Of a DNA stretch of 64,000 nucleotides, positions 43,550-52,680 are shown piece by piece (the stretch's first letter is position 1; every line of letters begins with the position of its first letter). The DNA lies in assembly GCA_029289325.1 (NCBI GenBank), contig JARFTV010000016.1:1-64000 (forward strand), written 5' to 3'. A program made the translations under genes and the position numbers. Below the pieces are notes generated by a model. That model saw nothing but the letters and a program-made list of their open reading frames with translations. It was not told the origin of the DNA and searched no databases. Source of the DNA: Alphaproteobacteria bacterium. Lineage in GTDB: Bacteria; Pseudomonadota; Alphaproteobacteria; Rhodobacterales; Rhodobacteraceae.

Positions 43550-44307
43550 CCCAGGGCCTGCCAGAGAAGCCGCAGCGCCATGGCGCTGGAGGTGAAGACG
43601 AGAAGGGGTTTGATCAGGCGCGCCCCGACCCGCATCGCCAGCCGCGCCCCAAGGCTTGCTCCGGCGATCTGCGCGACCGCCATCGCCAGCCCCACCGCCC
43701 ACCACATCGCGCCCGAAGGGATGAAGACGACCAAGCTGCCGATGTTGGAGGCGAAGTTCAGCATCTTGGTATGGGCCGTTGCCTTCAGGACGCCGTAGCC
43801 CGCCAGAAGCACGAAACCCATCATGAAGAAGGACCCTGTGCCGGGTCCGAAGAACCCGTCATAGGCCGCGATCGCCGGAACGGCCGTCACGGCGAAGACG
43901 GCGGGCCTGATCCTCTGGGTCCGGGCATCGTCCGACAGGCCGGGCTTGAGCGCGAAGAAGGCCGCGACCCCGATCAGGACCACGGGCATGATGATCCGCA
44001 AGACCTCGGCCGGGATGAGATGCGCGACAAGGGCGCCGAATCCCCCGAAGACCGCGCTGATCGCGGCCATCCCCAGCTGGTCCTGTGGGCGGACATGCCC
44101 CGCGCGGGCATAGGTCAGCATGGCCGTCCCCGCGCCGAAGGTCCCCTGCAGCTTGTTCGTCGCCAGCGCCTCGACCGGCGAAGCCCCGGCCAGCAGCAGC
44201 GCCGGGACCGAGATCAGCCCACCCCCACCCGCGATGCTGTCGATCAGCCCGGCGCAGAAGGCGGCGAGCACAAGGAGGAGGGCCAGATGGGTGGCAACTT
44301 CGAACAT
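43546..44307 (-). CDS. TSUP-family (TauE/SafE) sulfite/organosulfonate permease
   Basis: Predicted 253-aa membrane protein with about eight helices. The start is ATG 44307 (MFEVATHLALLLVLAAFCAG). The TauE/SafE repeat signatures are FCAGLIDSIAGGGGLISVPA near the N-terminus and AYDGFFGPGTGSFFMMGFVL in the second half. It is likely to export sulfite or sulfonate-related anions, though members have varied substrates. It converges on zapE with 4 bases of overlap. Confidence 0.9.
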   Translation of the reverse strand: MFEVATHLALLLVLAAFCAGLIDSIAGGGGLISVPALLLAGASPVEALATNKLQGTFGAGTAMLTYARAGHVRPQDQLGMAAISAVFGGFGALVAHLIPAEVLRIIMPVVLIGVAAFFALKPGLSDDARTQRIRPAVFAVTAVPAIAAYDGFFGPGTGSFFMMGFVLLAGYGVLKATAHTKMLNFASNIGSLVVFIPSGAMWWAVGLAMAVAQIAGASLGARLAMRVGARLIKPLLVFTSSAMALRLLWQALG

Positions 44308-44356
44308 CCGGTGCCTTGTCGCCGGTTCGGCCGGCCGGAGCAAGGGGGGCCACCTC

Positions 44357-44375
44357 GGGGGGCATCGAGCCCCCC
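44357..44375. terminator. GC-rich hairpin in the serB-TSUP gap
   Basis: GGGGGGC (44357-44363) and GCCCCCC (44369-44375) form a 7-bp stem with a 5-base loop. The 282-base gap 44308-44589 holds this hairpin and the 15-bp inverted repeat at 44442-44487, and no gene. It may end serB transcription (minus strand), though no T-run follows. Confidence 0.4.
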
Positions 44376-44441
44376 TCGGCGGCGCTGCCGCGGAGGACGG
44401 GGAGGCGGTTCACGTGAAGAAACGGTCGCTGCCTCCGGCGG

Positions 44442-44487
44442 GGATATTTGCAGAAGGGAAAGCGGACTTTCTCTTCTGCAAATATCC
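44442..44487. repeat. 15-bp perfect inverted repeat (intergenic repeat element)
   Basis: GGATATTTGCAGAAG (44442-44456) is repeated in inverse at 44473-44487 with a 16-base spacer. The left arm and its flank (CCGGCGGGGATATTT to GGGAAAG) resemble a motif after serA at about 48529-48558. Such GGAGTATTT/GGGAAAG motifs recur between genes in Rhodobacteraceae. As RNA it could fold into a strong hairpin downstream of serB. Confidence 0.7.
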
Positions 44488-44589
44488 TCGGGGTTTGGGG
44501 GTGAAGCCCCCATCGCCCGAGGAGGGAGGCCGGAAGGCCGGACGACGAGAGAAAAGAGTCTTCGCGCGCCAGCGCTCCGCCTGGTTGGC

Positions 44590-45468
44590 TCAGGGCGAGG
44601 CGAAGTCGTCCCGGCTGTAGCCCTGAAGGTAGAGCAGCGCCGTCAGATCGCCGTGGTTCACCCGGACCGCACATTCGGCCTGCACCCGGGGCTTGGCATG
44701 CAAGGCCACGCCTGTCCCGGCGGCCTGGAGCATTGGCAGGTCGTTGGCCCCATCGCCCACGGCCAGCGCCTCGGCCGGCGTGATCCCGAGGCGGGCGGAA
44801 ATCTCTTGCAGCGCCTTGAGCTTGGCCTCTTTCCCCAGGATCGGCTCGGCCACGGTGCCGGCCAGTTTGCCGCCCTCGAGGTGCAGCGTGTTGGCCCGGT
44901 TCTCGTCGAAGCCAAGGGTCTCTGCCACCGCAGAGGTGAAGGCCGTGAACCCGCCCGAGACCAGCGCGGCATAGGCGCCGTTTGACTTCATCGTCGCCAG
45001 CAGGACCCTGCCCCCCGGCATCAGCGTGATCCGGTCACGCAGGACCTGGGCGATGACGGCCTCGGGCAGACCGCGGAGCAGCCCCACCCGCTCACGCAGG
45101 GCGCCTTCGAAGTCCAATTCGCCGTTCATCGCCCGCGCCGTGATCTCGGCCACGCGCGAGCCCACGCCGGCCTCGTCGGCCAGCTCGTCGATGCATTCCT
45201 GCCGGATCATCGTCGAATCCATGTCGGCGATCAGGAGGCGCTTTCTGCGCCCTTCGGTCTTCTGCACCACCATGTCCACCCGCAGCGCCTGCAGCCCCTC
45301 CCAGACCTCCCAGCGGTTCTCGGGCACTGCCGCAAGGTCGAACTCGGCCGCCACGCCGGGGTCGAGCCAGCGGGCCGCGCCCCCGCCCCAGGCGTCGCGG
45401 AGGGATTCCACGGTCACCCGCTCCAGCACCGGAGTTTCGGGGTTGGTCAGCAGGGTCACGGTGAACAT
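44590..45468 (-). CDS. serB: phosphoserine phosphatase
   Basis: Predicted 292-aa HAD-superfamily enzyme that removes phosphate from O-phospho-L-serine in the last step of serine synthesis. The start is ATG 45468 (MFTVTLLTNPETPVLERVTV). The N-terminal 75 residues are a regulatory-type domain. The HAD motifs are ADMDSTMI (81-88, nucleophile Asp82), the Ser in LVSGGFTAF, the Lys in GKEAKLKALQ, and GDGANDLPML. It is divergent from serC-serA, so all three steps from 3-phosphoglycerate to serine are together. Confidence 0.95.
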   Translation of the reverse strand: MFTVTLLTNPETPVLERVTVESLRDAWGGGAARWLDPGVAAEFDLAAVPENRWEVWEGLQALRVDMVVQKTEGRRKRLLIADMDSTMIRQECIDELADEAGVGSRVAEITARAMNGELDFEGALRERVGLLRGLPEAVIAQVLRDRITLMPGGRVLLATMKSNGAYAALVSGGFTAFTSAVAETLGFDENRANTLHLEGGKLAGTVAEPILGKEAKLKALQEISARLGITPAEALAVGDGANDLPMLQAAGTGVALHAKPRVQAECAVRVNHGDLTALLYLQGYSRDDFASP

Positions 45469-45560
45469 GGGCAGGTTTCCGATAGTGAACAGAGGCGTCG
45501 CTTTTTCGCGACCAAGCGTCGGACTATCGCGATTTTTCCGCTTGCGCCAGAGCGGGCGGG

Positions 45561-45621
45561 TCTTTAGCCAAGGTGCTGGGACACCCTTCCCCAACGAAGG
45601 GCTTTTAGCTGGAAGGCTACC
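45561..45621 (+). ncRNA. structured leader of serC (serC-motif-like cis-regulatory RNA)
   Basis: The last 60 bases before serC can form exclusive structures. CCCTTC (45584-45589) can pair with GAAGGG (45596-45601) in a small hairpin, but CCTTCC (45585-45590) is also exactly complementary to GGAAGG (45611-45616), which is the serC Shine-Dalgarno. TAGCC (45565-45569) matches GGCTA (45615-45619), and GGTG (45572-45575) matches CACC (45582-45585). This is how a translational switch would look. A serC RNA motif is known in front of serC in alphaproteobacteria; identity with it is from memory. Confidence 0.6.
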
Positions 45622-46779
45622 ATGACAGACCTGACCCCGCCGGCCAAGCGCCCGGCCAACCCGCGTTTTTCCTCGGGCCCCTGCGCGAAGATTCCCGGAT
45701 ACTCCCTCGACATGCTGGCTGATGCGCCCCTCGGGCGGTCGCACCGCGCTGCGGTTGGCAAGGCCAAGCTGAAAGAGGCCATCGACCTGACGCGAGAGAT
45801 CCTCGGCGTCCCGGCGGATTACCGCATCGGGATCGTTCCCGCCTCGGACACCGGGGCCGTGGAAATGGCGATGTGGTCGCTCCTCGGGCAGCGTCCGGTC
45901 GAGATGCTCGCCTGGGAATCCTTCGGGGAGGGCTGGGTGACGGATGTGGTCAAGCAGCTGAAGCTCGACGCCACGGTGCGCAAGGCGCCCTATGGGCAGA
46001 TCGTGGACTTCGCTGAAGTGGATTTCGACAAGGATGTGGTCTTCACCTGGAACGGCACCACCTCGGGCGTGCGCCTTCCGAACGGGGATGCGATCCCGGC
46101 CAACCGTGCGGGCCTGACGATCTGCGACGCGACCAGTGCGGCCTTCGCGATGGACCTGCCGTGGGACAAGCTCGACGTCACCACCTTCTCCTGGCAGAAG
46201 GTCCTGGGCGGCGAAGGCGCGCATGGCGTCCTTATCCTGTCGCCCCGCGCCGTCGAACGGCTGGAAACCTACACCCCGGCCTGGCCGCTGCCCAAGATCT
46301 TCCGGCTGACGGCCAAGGGCAAGCTGATCGAAGGCATCTTCCAGGGTGAGACGATCAACACGCCGTCCATGTTGGCGAATGAGGATTACCTTGTCGCGCT
46401 GAAATGGGCGAAGTCGGTGGGCGGGCTGAAGGGGCTGATCGCCCGTTCCGAGGCCAATGCCAGGGTCGTCTGGGATTTCTGCGCCGCGAATCCGTGGATC
46501 GCGAATCTGGCGGAAGACCCGGCAACGGCGTCGACCACCTCGGTCTGCCTGAAGTTCACCGATCCGCGGATCACGGATGGCGAGGCCTTTGCCAAGGCCG
46601 TGGCCAAGCGGATCGAGAAAGCGGGCGCAGGCTTTGACCTGGGGGCCTACCGCGATGCGCCTCCGGGCCTTCGCATCTGGTGCGGCTCGACGGTCGAGAC
46701 GGCGGATGTCCAGGCGCTGATGCCCTGGATCGCCCATGCCTTCCAGGCCGAGATCGCCGCACTGGCGCAGGCTGCCTGA
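45622..46779 (+). CDS. serC: phosphoserine aminotransferase
   Basis: Predicted 385-aa PLP-dependent class V aminotransferase that converts 3-phosphohydroxypyruvate and glutamate to phosphoserine. The PLP Lys is in [14 protein letters not shown] (Lys193). [10 protein letters not shown] and [15 protein letters not shown] form the cofactor pocket. The alphaproteobacterial long form (about 385 aa) fits. It starts at ATG 45622, with GGAAGG at 45611-45616 as ribosome-binding site, which the leader structure can hide. serA follows after a 91-base gap holding a 23-bp inverted repeat. Confidence 0.95.
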   Translation: MTDLTPPAKRPANPRFSSGPCAKIPGYSLDMLADAPLGRSHRAAVGKAKLKEAIDLTREILGVPADYRIGIVPASDTGAVEMAMWSLLGQRPVEMLAWESFGEGWVTDVVKQLKLDATVRKAPYGQIVDFAEVDFDKDVVFTWNGTTSGVRLPNGDAIPANRAGLTICDATSAAFAMDLPWDKLDVTTFSWQKVLGGEGAHGVLILSPRAVERLETYTPAWPLPKIFRLTAKGKLIEGIFQGETINTPSMLANEDYLVALKWAKSVGGLKGLIARSEANARVVWDFCAANPWIANLAEDPATASTTSVCLKFTDPRITDGEAFAKAVAKRIEKAGAGFDLGAYRDAPPGLRIWCGSTVETADVQALMPWIAHAFQAEIAALAQAA

Positions 46780-46785
46780 CCGGGC

Positions 46786-46843
46786 GGTGGGCGGATCGCC
46801 CACCCTACACATCCCCCTTCGTAGGGTGGGCGATCCGCCCACC
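46786..46843. repeat. 23-bp perfect inverted repeat between serC and serA
   Basis: The arms at 46786-46808 and 46821-46843 are perfect reverse complements with a 12-base loop. The left arm opens GGTGGGCGGATCGCCCACC and so is itself partly palindromic. It looks like a REP-type repetitive element. On the mRNA it would form a very stable hairpin 27 bases before the serA start, and could lower serA expression relative to serC or protect the serC message. Confidence 0.8.
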
Positions 46844-46870
46844 TTCCCCACCCAATTCAGGACCACACCC

Positions 46871-48463
46871 ATGCCCAAAGTCCTCGTTTCCGACGAACTT
46901 TCCGAAACCGCCGTCCAGATCTTCCGCGACCGGGGGGTCGAGGTGGACTACATGCCGAAGCTCGGCAAGGACAAGGAGAAGCTGGCCGAGATCATCGGTC
47001 AGTACGACGGCCTTGCCATCCGCTCGGCCACCAAGGTCACCGAGAAGCTGCTCCAGAACGCCACCCGGCTGAAAGTCGTCGGCCGGGCCGGGATTGGGGT
47101 CGACAACGTCGACATTCCGGCGGCGTCGAAAAAGGGCGTCATCGTGATGAATACGCCCTTTGGCAACTCGATCACCACGGCCGAGCACGCCATCGCCATG
47201 ATGTTCGCCGTCGCCCGCCAGATCCCCGAGGCCAATGCCTCCACGCATGCCGGGAAGTGGGAAAAGTCGCGCTTCATGGGCGTGGAGCTGTTCAACAAGA
47301 CGCTTGGCGTGATCGGGGCGGGGAACATCGGCGGGATCGTCTGCGACCGCGCGGTGGGGCTGCACATGAAGGTCGTGGCCTATGACCCGTTCCTGTCCGA
47401 CGAACGCGCCAAGCAGTTGGGCGTGACCAAGGTCGACCTGGATGAACTTCTCGCCCGCGCCGATTTCATCACGCTCCACGTCCCGCTGACCGACAAGACG
47501 CGCAACATCCTGTCGCGCGAGAACCTGGCCAAGACGAAGAAGGGCGTCCGCATCATCAACTGCGCCCGTGGTGGTCTGATCGACGAGGCGGCGCTTCTGG
47601 ACGCCTTGAACTCCGGCCAGGTCGCCGGGGCCGCGCTGGACGTGTTCGAGGTCGAGCCCGCCACCGAGAACGCGCTTTTCAACCACCCGAACGTCGTCTG
47701 CACCCCGCATCTCGGTGCCTCGACCACCGAGGCGCAGGAGAACGTGGCGCTCCAGGTGGCCGAGCAGATGTCGGATTACCTCCTGACCGGGGCCGTGCAG
47801 AACGCGCTGAACATGCCGAACGTCACCGCCGAAGAGGCAGCCGTGATGGGCCCCTGGATCAAGCTGGCTGGGCACCTGGGCAGCTTCATCGGCCAGATGA
47901 CCGACGAGCCGATCAAGGCGATCAACATCCTTTACGACGGCACGGTGGCCGAGATGAACCTTGCCGCCCTGAACCAGGCGGTGATCGCGGGCGTGCTGAA
48001 GGCGCAGAACCCGGATGTGAACCTTGTCTCGGCGCCGGTCGTCGCGAAGGAGAAGGGCATCCAGATCTCGACCACCCGGCAGGAAAAGACCGGGGTGTTC
48101 GACGCCTATATCAAGGTGACGATGGTCACGGATACCCGCGAACGGTCGGTCGCGGGAACCTGCTTCAGCGATGGCAAGCCGCGGTTCATCCAGATCAAGG
48201 GCATCAACATCGACGCCGAGATCGGGCAGCACATGCTTTACACCACGAACGAGGACGTGCCCGGCATCATCGGCCTTCTGGGCATGACGATGGGCAAGAA
48301 CAACGTCAACATCGCCAACTTCACCCTTGGCCGCTCGGGCGTGGGGCAGGATGCCATCGCGATCCTCTACCTTGATCAGCAGATCGACCCGAAGGTGATC
48401 GAAACGCTGGAAGGCACCGGCATGTTCCAGCAGGTCAAGGCACTTCAGTTCGAGGTCGCCTGA
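46871..48463 (+). CDS. serA: D-3-phosphoglycerate dehydrogenase
   Basis: Predicted 530-aa enzyme that makes 3-phosphohydroxypyruvate from 3-phosphoglycerate, the first step of serine synthesis. The N-terminal catalytic domain includes GRAGIGVDNVD and the Rossmann loop GVIGAGNIGG (147-155). The Arg and Glu of INCARGGLIDEAAL and the His in VCTPHLGAST are catalytic. An intervening domain (about 320-450) and a C-terminal ACT domain (about 455-530; YTTNEDVPGIIGLLGMTMGK) make it the long, serine-regulated type. It is cotranscribed with serC. Confidence 0.96.
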   Translation: MPKVLVSDELSETAVQIFRDRGVEVDYMPKLGKDKEKLAEIIGQYDGLAIRSATKVTEKLLQNATRLKVVGRAGIGVDNVDIPAASKKGVIVMNTPFGNSITTAEHAIAMMFAVARQIPEANASTHAGKWEKSRFMGVELFNKTLGVIGAGNIGGIVCDRAVGLHMKVVAYDPFLSDERAKQLGVTKVDLDELLARADFITLHVPLTDKTRNILSRENLAKTKKGVRIINCARGGLIDEAALLDALNSGQVAGAALDVFEVEPATENALFNHPNVVCTPHLGASTTEAQENVALQVAEQMSDYLLTGAVQNALNMPNVTAEEAAVMGPWIKLAGHLGSFIGQMTDEPIKAINILYDGTVAEMNLAALNQAVIAGVLKAQNPDVNLVSAPVVAKEKGIQISTTRQEKTGVFDAYIKVTMVTDTRERSVAGTCFSDGKPRFIQIKGINIDAEIGQHMLYTTNEDVPGIIGLLGMTMGKNNVNIANFTLGRSGVGQDAIAILYLDQQIDPKVIETLEGTGMFQQVKALQFEVA

Positions 48464-48470
48464 CCGATCC

Positions 48471-48496
48471 GCCTCGGCCGTCCCGACGGCCGAGGC
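48471..48496 (+). terminator. hairpin terminator after serA
   Basis: GCCTCGGCCGT (48471-48481) and ACGGCCGAGGC (48486-48496) pair over 11 bp with a 4-base loop, 7 bases after the serA stop. No T-run follows, as is common in high-GC genomes. Confidence 0.7.
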
Positions 48497-48528
48497 CCTG
48501 CACTGCCGGGCTTGAACCGGCCTTGCCT

Positions 48529-48580
48529 CTTTCCCCTGGCCAAAATACTCCGGGGGGCCGGGGGAGGGCCCCCGGCGCAT
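48529..48580. repeat. intergenic repeat motif with GC hairpin upstream of the phosphatase
   Basis: The stretch CTTTCCCCTGGCCAAAATAC and its flank is, on the other strand, a GGAGTATTTTGG...GGGAAAG motif similar to 44437-44465. A G/C-rich palindrome (GGGGGCC...GGCCCCC) follows. Probably a copy of a family-wide intergenic repeat. Confidence 0.45.
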
Positions 48581-48596
48581 CCACCAGGACGGACGC

Positions 48597-49331
48597 ATGC
48601 ATCTTTACGCCATCGGCGACATCCACGGACACCTGAGCCTATTGCAGGCAGCCCATGACCTGATTGCTGCCGACATGGCCCGCCATGGTCCGGGCCAGGT
48701 GATTCATCTTGGCGATCTGGTGGACCGTGGCCCCGACAGCAGGGGCGTGATCGACTTCCTGATCCGGGGACTGGCCGAAGGCCGCGACTGGGTGGTGCTG
48801 AAGGGCAACCACGACCGCATGTTCACCCGTTTCCTGAACGCACCCTGGGAGCCGGAGCCGGGCCTGCGGGCCGAGCTTTCCTGGCTGCACCCGCGGCTGG
48901 GCGGACCTGACACGCTGCGCTCCTATGGTGTCGCCAATGCCGGGGACCGCCCCCTGGACAAGGTCCATGCCGAGGCGCTGCAGGCCGTGCCCGAGGCCCA
49001 TGCCGCCTTCCTGGCTGCCCGCCCGACGCTGCATCAGGCTGGGGAGGCCGTGTTTGTTCACGCCGGAATCCGCCCCGGTGTCGCCCTGGCCGATCAGACC
49101 GAGACCGATCTCGTCTGGATCCGCGATCCCTTCCTGACCGAGACCGCCAGCTTCGGCCCGCTGGTCGTCCACGGCCACACGGCGCTGGACGCTGCGACGC
49201 ATTACGGCAACCGACTGAACCTCGACAGCGGGGCCGCCTATGGCGGGCCGCTTTCGGCCGTGGTGATCGAGGGGCGCGAGGCGGCACTCCTTACGCCGCA
49301 GGGCCGCCAGCGGCTGGAAATATCGCGCTAG
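48597..49331 (+). CDS. metallophosphoesterase, serine/threonine phosphatase type
   Basis: Predicted 244-aa bimetal phosphatase. Motifs: YAIGDIHGHLSLL (GDxHG), VIHLGDLVDRGPDS (GDxVDRG), VVLKGNHDRM (GNHD), a later VFVHAGIRPGV and VVHGHTAL. This is the PPP-type set (PrpA/ApaH-like). It may dephosphorylate proteins or hydrolyse dinucleoside polyphosphates. The stop TAG lies inside a CTAG shared with the stop of the next minus-strand gene. Confidence 0.92.
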   Translation: MHLYAIGDIHGHLSLLQAAHDLIAADMARHGPGQVIHLGDLVDRGPDSRGVIDFLIRGLAEGRDWVVLKGNHDRMFTRFLNAPWEPEPGLRAELSWLHPRLGGPDTLRSYGVANAGDRPLDKVHAEALQAVPEAHAAFLAARPTLHQAGEAVFVHAGIRPGVALADQTETDLVWIRDPFLTETASFGPLVVHGHTALDAATHYGNRLNLDSGAAYGGPLSAVVIEGREAALLTPQGRQRLEISR

Positions 49332-49549
49332 GGATGCTCGCGCCGGATCAGGCGCTTGACTGACCGGCCGCCGAGATAGCCGAAGAGGGCGCCGGCCATC
49401 AACCCGACCTCGACGAGGGCCGGGCCCGAGGGCAGGCCGTTGCGCAAGAATGCGACGGCCATCAGCGCCAGCCCGCCAAGGCTTAACCAGAGCCAGAACC
49501 ACAGTTCGCCCCGTGTCGGGCCAAAGCGCCAGGGATTCTTTTCGTCCAT
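49328..49549 (-). CDS. small two-span membrane protein
   Basis: Predicted 73-aa protein starting at ATG 49549 (MDEKNPWRFGPTRGELWFWL). Two membrane helices (about 15-35 and 43-61) and a basic C-terminus (GGRSVKRLIRREHP) suggest an N-in, C-in inner-membrane peptide. I do not recognise a family. It converges on the phosphatase gene with a 4-base stop overlap, and its start is 101 bases from the divergent DUF2585 gene. Confidence 0.65.
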   Translation of the reverse strand: MDEKNPWRFGPTRGELWFWLWLSLGGLALMAVAFLRNGLPSGPALVEVGLMAGALFGYLGGRSVKRLIRREHP

Positions 49550-49649
49550 TGCCGCGCCTCCTGCGCCGCTGCCACAGCTTTCCGGAATCCTGCGACGCTC
49601 CGGTTTGCCACACTTTACCCGCGCGCGGGGCCGTGATTGCCTGCCGGCC

Positions 49650-50225
49650 ATGATGCAGCACCGCGCCCAAGACCGACTGACCCCGATCCTCGTCACGCTG
49701 GGGATCATCCTGCTTACGGCGGGCTACCTCCTCTGGATCGGTCGCGAGCCGATCTGCACCTGCGGCTATGTCAGCCTCTGGCATGGCGAGGTGGTCAGCG
49801 CCGAGAACTCGCAGCATCTGACCGACTGGTACACCCCGAGCCACATCATTCACGGCTTCCTGTTCTATGGCGCGCTCTGGCTGGTGGCGCGGCGGCTGTC
49901 CTTCGGCTGGCGGCTCTCGCTTGCCACGCTGATCGAGGCCGGCTGGGAGATCGTCGAGAACTCGGACGCGGTGATCGAGCGGTATCGGACGGTGACGATC
50001 TCGCTGGATTACTACGGCGACAGCGTGATCAACACGGTCTTCGACATCTTCGCGATGATGCTGGGCTTCTGGCTGGCCGCACGGCTTCCGATCTGGGCCA
50101 CCGTGGCGCTGATAATTCTGTTCGAAGGCGTGACGATGTGGATCATCCGCGACGGGCTGGCGCTGAACGTGCTGATGCTGCTCTGGCCGCTGGACTGGAT
50201 CGCGGAATGGCAGGCCGCGCGGTAA
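49650..50225 (+). CDS. DUF2585-family integral membrane protein
   Basis: Predicted 191-aa protein with about five membrane helices. I start at the first of two adjacent ATG codons (49650). The N-terminal segment LTPILVTLGIILLTAGYLLW is a helix. CTCGYVSLWHGEVVSAENSQ, HLTDWYTPSHIIHGFLFYGA and EAGWEIVENSDAVIERYRT are characteristic of DUF2585 (UPF0314). Function unknown; the conserved acidic and His residues suggest a polar active site in the membrane. Confidence 0.88.
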   Translation: MMQHRAQDRLTPILVTLGIILLTAGYLLWIGREPICTCGYVSLWHGEVVSAENSQHLTDWYTPSHIIHGFLFYGALWLVARRLSFGWRLSLATLIEAGWEIVENSDAVIERYRTVTISLDYYGDSVINTVFDIFAMMLGFWLAARLPIWATVALIILFEGVTMWIIRDGLALNVLMLLWPLDWIAEWQAAR

Positions 50226-50272
50226 CTCGCCGGAACCCTTGACGATTTCCCAAGCGGTTCAGGTCGCCGCGA

Positions 50273-51373
50273 TCAAAGCCGCATCCGCCGCAGCGACATC
50301 AGCGCCGCCGCCGTCAGGGCCAGCGTGACCCCTGCCACGATCCAGAAGAATCCGCGCTCGCCCATCCCGGCCATCAGCGGCGCCAGCACCAGCGGCGCGC
50401 CGATGCCGCCGACCAGGCCCGAGGCGATGATCGTCGGCGGCACGCGGCTGTCTTCGCCCATCTTGCCGCTGGCGGTGACGTAGAAGCCGGGGAAGAACAG
50501 CCCGGCCGGCGCGCCGATCGCCACGAAGAAAAACGCAGGCGACAGGAAGACCGCGCCCCAGGCGCAGGCAGAGGCAGCGGCAACGGCGCAAGTATACAGA
50601 AGGAAGGGCGGGATCCGGTGCGCAAGGAAGATCAGCACCACGCGGGAGCCCAGAAAGACCACGAAGAAGGCCGACAGCAACTCGGCCGCTGTGGTTTCGG
50701 CGATGCCCGCGCGGATCAAGGCGGTGGGTCCAAGGCCGATCAGACAGGCCTCCAGCCCGATGGCCACCGCACCGAAGGCCATGATCCCCCAATGCGGCCG
50801 GAACGCCCGGGCCTCGCCCTGGGGCGCTACGCCCGCGCGGCCGGCTGGTCCCGCAAACAGCCAGATCACCGCCGCCAGCGCCGCTGTCAGCCCGAAGGAC
50901 CAGCGCGGGTCGCTGCCAAGCGCCACGAAGACCAGCGGCGCGGCAATGGCGCCGATGCCGAAGGTCGCGTTCAGCAGGCTCAGCATCGAGGGTCCGTGCC
51001 GGCCGAATGCTCGCAGGACGCGTGGGTTGAATACCACCGTCGCCATGCCGTAGCCCATGCCGAAGATCACCGCCGCCCCGGCGGTCGTCCACCAGCCGAT
51101 CAGCGCCGCCACTCCGGCTCCGCCCAGAGCCATCGCCGCCAGCGTGTGGCGCGGGGTGATCGAGGCTCCACGCAGAAACATGAGCGCCACGCCGACGAAG
51201 CAGCCCACCCAATGCGCCGAAATCAGCACGCCCGCCTGCGCCTCGGTCACCGCGAAGCTGCGCGAGAAGGCCGGCAGCGCGGGACCATAAAGGGACTGCC
51301 CCGCGCCCATGATGACAAAGCTCGCCAACCCGGCGAACAGAAGCCCGGCATGGGCCCGGATCAGGTCTTTCAC
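50273..51373 (-). CDS. MFS transporter
   Basis: Predicted 366-aa major-facilitator protein, short for the superfamily, with about 11-12 helices. The GTG start at 51373 follows AGGAG. An MFS-like loop appears at FLRGASITPRHTLAAMALGG, and GPALPAFSRSFAVTEAQAGV in helix 1/2 is typical of sugar- or drug-type MFS. Substrate unknown. It is divergent from the thiolase gene. Confidence 0.85.
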   Translation of the reverse strand: MKDLIRAHAGLLFAGLASFVIMGAGQSLYGPALPAFSRSFAVTEAQAGVLISAHWVGCFVGVALMFLRGASITPRHTLAAMALGGAGVAALIGWWTTAGAAVIFGMGYGMATVVFNPRVLRAFGRHGPSMLSLLNATFGIGAIAAPLVFVALGSDPRWSFGLTAALAAVIWLFAGPAGRAGVAPQGEARAFRPHWGIMAFGAVAIGLEACLIGLGPTALIRAGIAETTAAELLSAFFVVFLGSRVVLIFLAHRIPPFLLYTCAVAAASACAWGAVFLSPAFFFVAIGAPAGLFFPGFYVTASGKMGEDSRVPPTIIASGLVGGIGAPLVLAPLMAGMGERGFFWIVAGVTLALTAAALMSLRRMRL

Positions 51374-51502
51374 GGAAGGCTCTCCTGCTGGTGCGCCTCA
51401 CTTCCACCGGCCGCCCGCCGCTGTCAATGGAGCCCGTGACGCCACGTTCCCTCTGCAACGCGGGCCGCTTCGTGCAAACTGTGGCAAACGCCGGAGGCCC
51501 CA

Positions 51503-52660
51503 ATGACCGAGATCCACATCCTCTCTGCCACCCGCACTGCAATTGGCGGTTTCGGCGGCGCGCTTGCCGCGGTGCCGCCGATCGACATCGCCACCCATGC
51601 CGCGAAGGCTGCCCTTGCCCAGGCCGGGGTCGATGGCGGGCAGATTGGCCAGGTGGTGATGGGCCATGTCATCAATACCGAGCCGCGCGACATGTATCTG
51701 TCCCGCGTCATGGCGATGAATGCGGGCATCCCCGAAACAACGCCGGCGCTGAACGTCAACCGCCTTTGCGGTTCGGGCGCGCAGGCGGTGGTTTCCGCCA
51801 TGCAGGCGCTGATGCTTGGCGATGCGGACCTGGCGCTGGCGGGGGGTGCGGAATGCATGAGCCGCTCACCCCATATCCTGCCCGCCGCGCGCTTCGGGCA
51901 GAAGATGGGCGATGCGCGGGCGCTGGACATGATGGTCGGTGCGCTGACCTGCCCGTTCGGGACCGGGCATATGGGTGTCACGGCCGAGAACGTTGCGGCG
52001 CGAGACGGCATCACCCGCGAGGAGCAGGACGCCTTCGCGCTGGAAAGCCAGACCCGCGCTGCCCGCGCCATTGCCGAGGGCCGGTTCCAGCGCCAGATCA
52101 CTCCGATCGAGCTGGCGGGTCGCAAAGGTCCCACACTCTTTGACACCGACGAACATCCCAAGGTCACCAGCCCCGAGGCTTTGGCGGGACTGCGTCCGGC
52201 CTTCCAGAAGGACGGGACGGTGACGGCGGGAAATGCCTCGGGCATCAACGATGGCGCGGCGGCGCTGGTCCTGTCACGCAGCGACAAGGACTCGCGTGCC
52301 CGGGTGATGGGCTATGCGCTTGCGGGGGTGGACCCCAAGGTGATGGGCCTTGGCCCGATCCCGGCCGTGCAAGCCCTGTGCCGCAAGCTCGGGGTGAAGC
52401 CGCAGAGCTTCGACGTGGTGGAATCCAACGAGGCTTTCGCGGCGCAGGCGATTGCCGTTTCCCGGGCGCTTGACCTTGATCCGGCAAGGGTCAACCCGAA
52501 CGGAGGGGCCATCGCGCTGGGGCATCCGGTGGGGGCCACAGGGGCGATCCTCGTCGTCAAGGCGCTGCACGAACTGGAGCGGACCGGGGGGCGCACGGCA
52601 TTGGTCACGATGTGCATCGGTGGGGGTCAGGGCATCGCGCTGGCGATCGAACGCGCTTAG
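51503..52660 (+). CDS. acetyl-CoA C-acyltransferase (beta-ketothiolase family)
   Basis: Predicted 385-aa thiolase that condenses or cleaves acyl-CoA and acetyl-CoA. The nucleophilic Cys is in [20 protein letters not shown], the His in [18 protein letters not shown], and the second Cys in [13 protein letters not shown]. Length and motifs fit PhaA/BktB-like enzymes, and it may serve polyhydroxybutyrate or fatty-acid metabolism; no phaB or phaC lies beside it. It converges on pbpC with a 20-base gap. Confidence 0.93.
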   Translation: MTEIHILSATRTAIGGFGGALAAVPPIDIATHAAKAALAQAGVDGGQIGQVVMGHVINTEPRDMYLSRVMAMNAGIPETTPALNVNRLCGSGAQAVVSAMQALMLGDADLALAGGAECMSRSPHILPAARFGQKMGDARALDMMVGALTCPFGTGHMGVTAENVAARDGITREEQDAFALESQTRAARAIAEGRFQRQITPIELAGRKGPTLFDTDEHPKVTSPEALAGLRPAFQKDGTVTAGNASGINDGAAALVLSRSDKDSRARVMGYALAGVDPKVMGLGPIPAVQALCRKLGVKPQSFDVVESNEAFAAQAIAVSRALDLDPARVNPNGGAIALGHPVGATGAILVVKALHELERTGGRTALVTMCIGGGQGIALAIERA

Positions 52661-52680
52661 GGTGCGTGCAGGGACGCACG

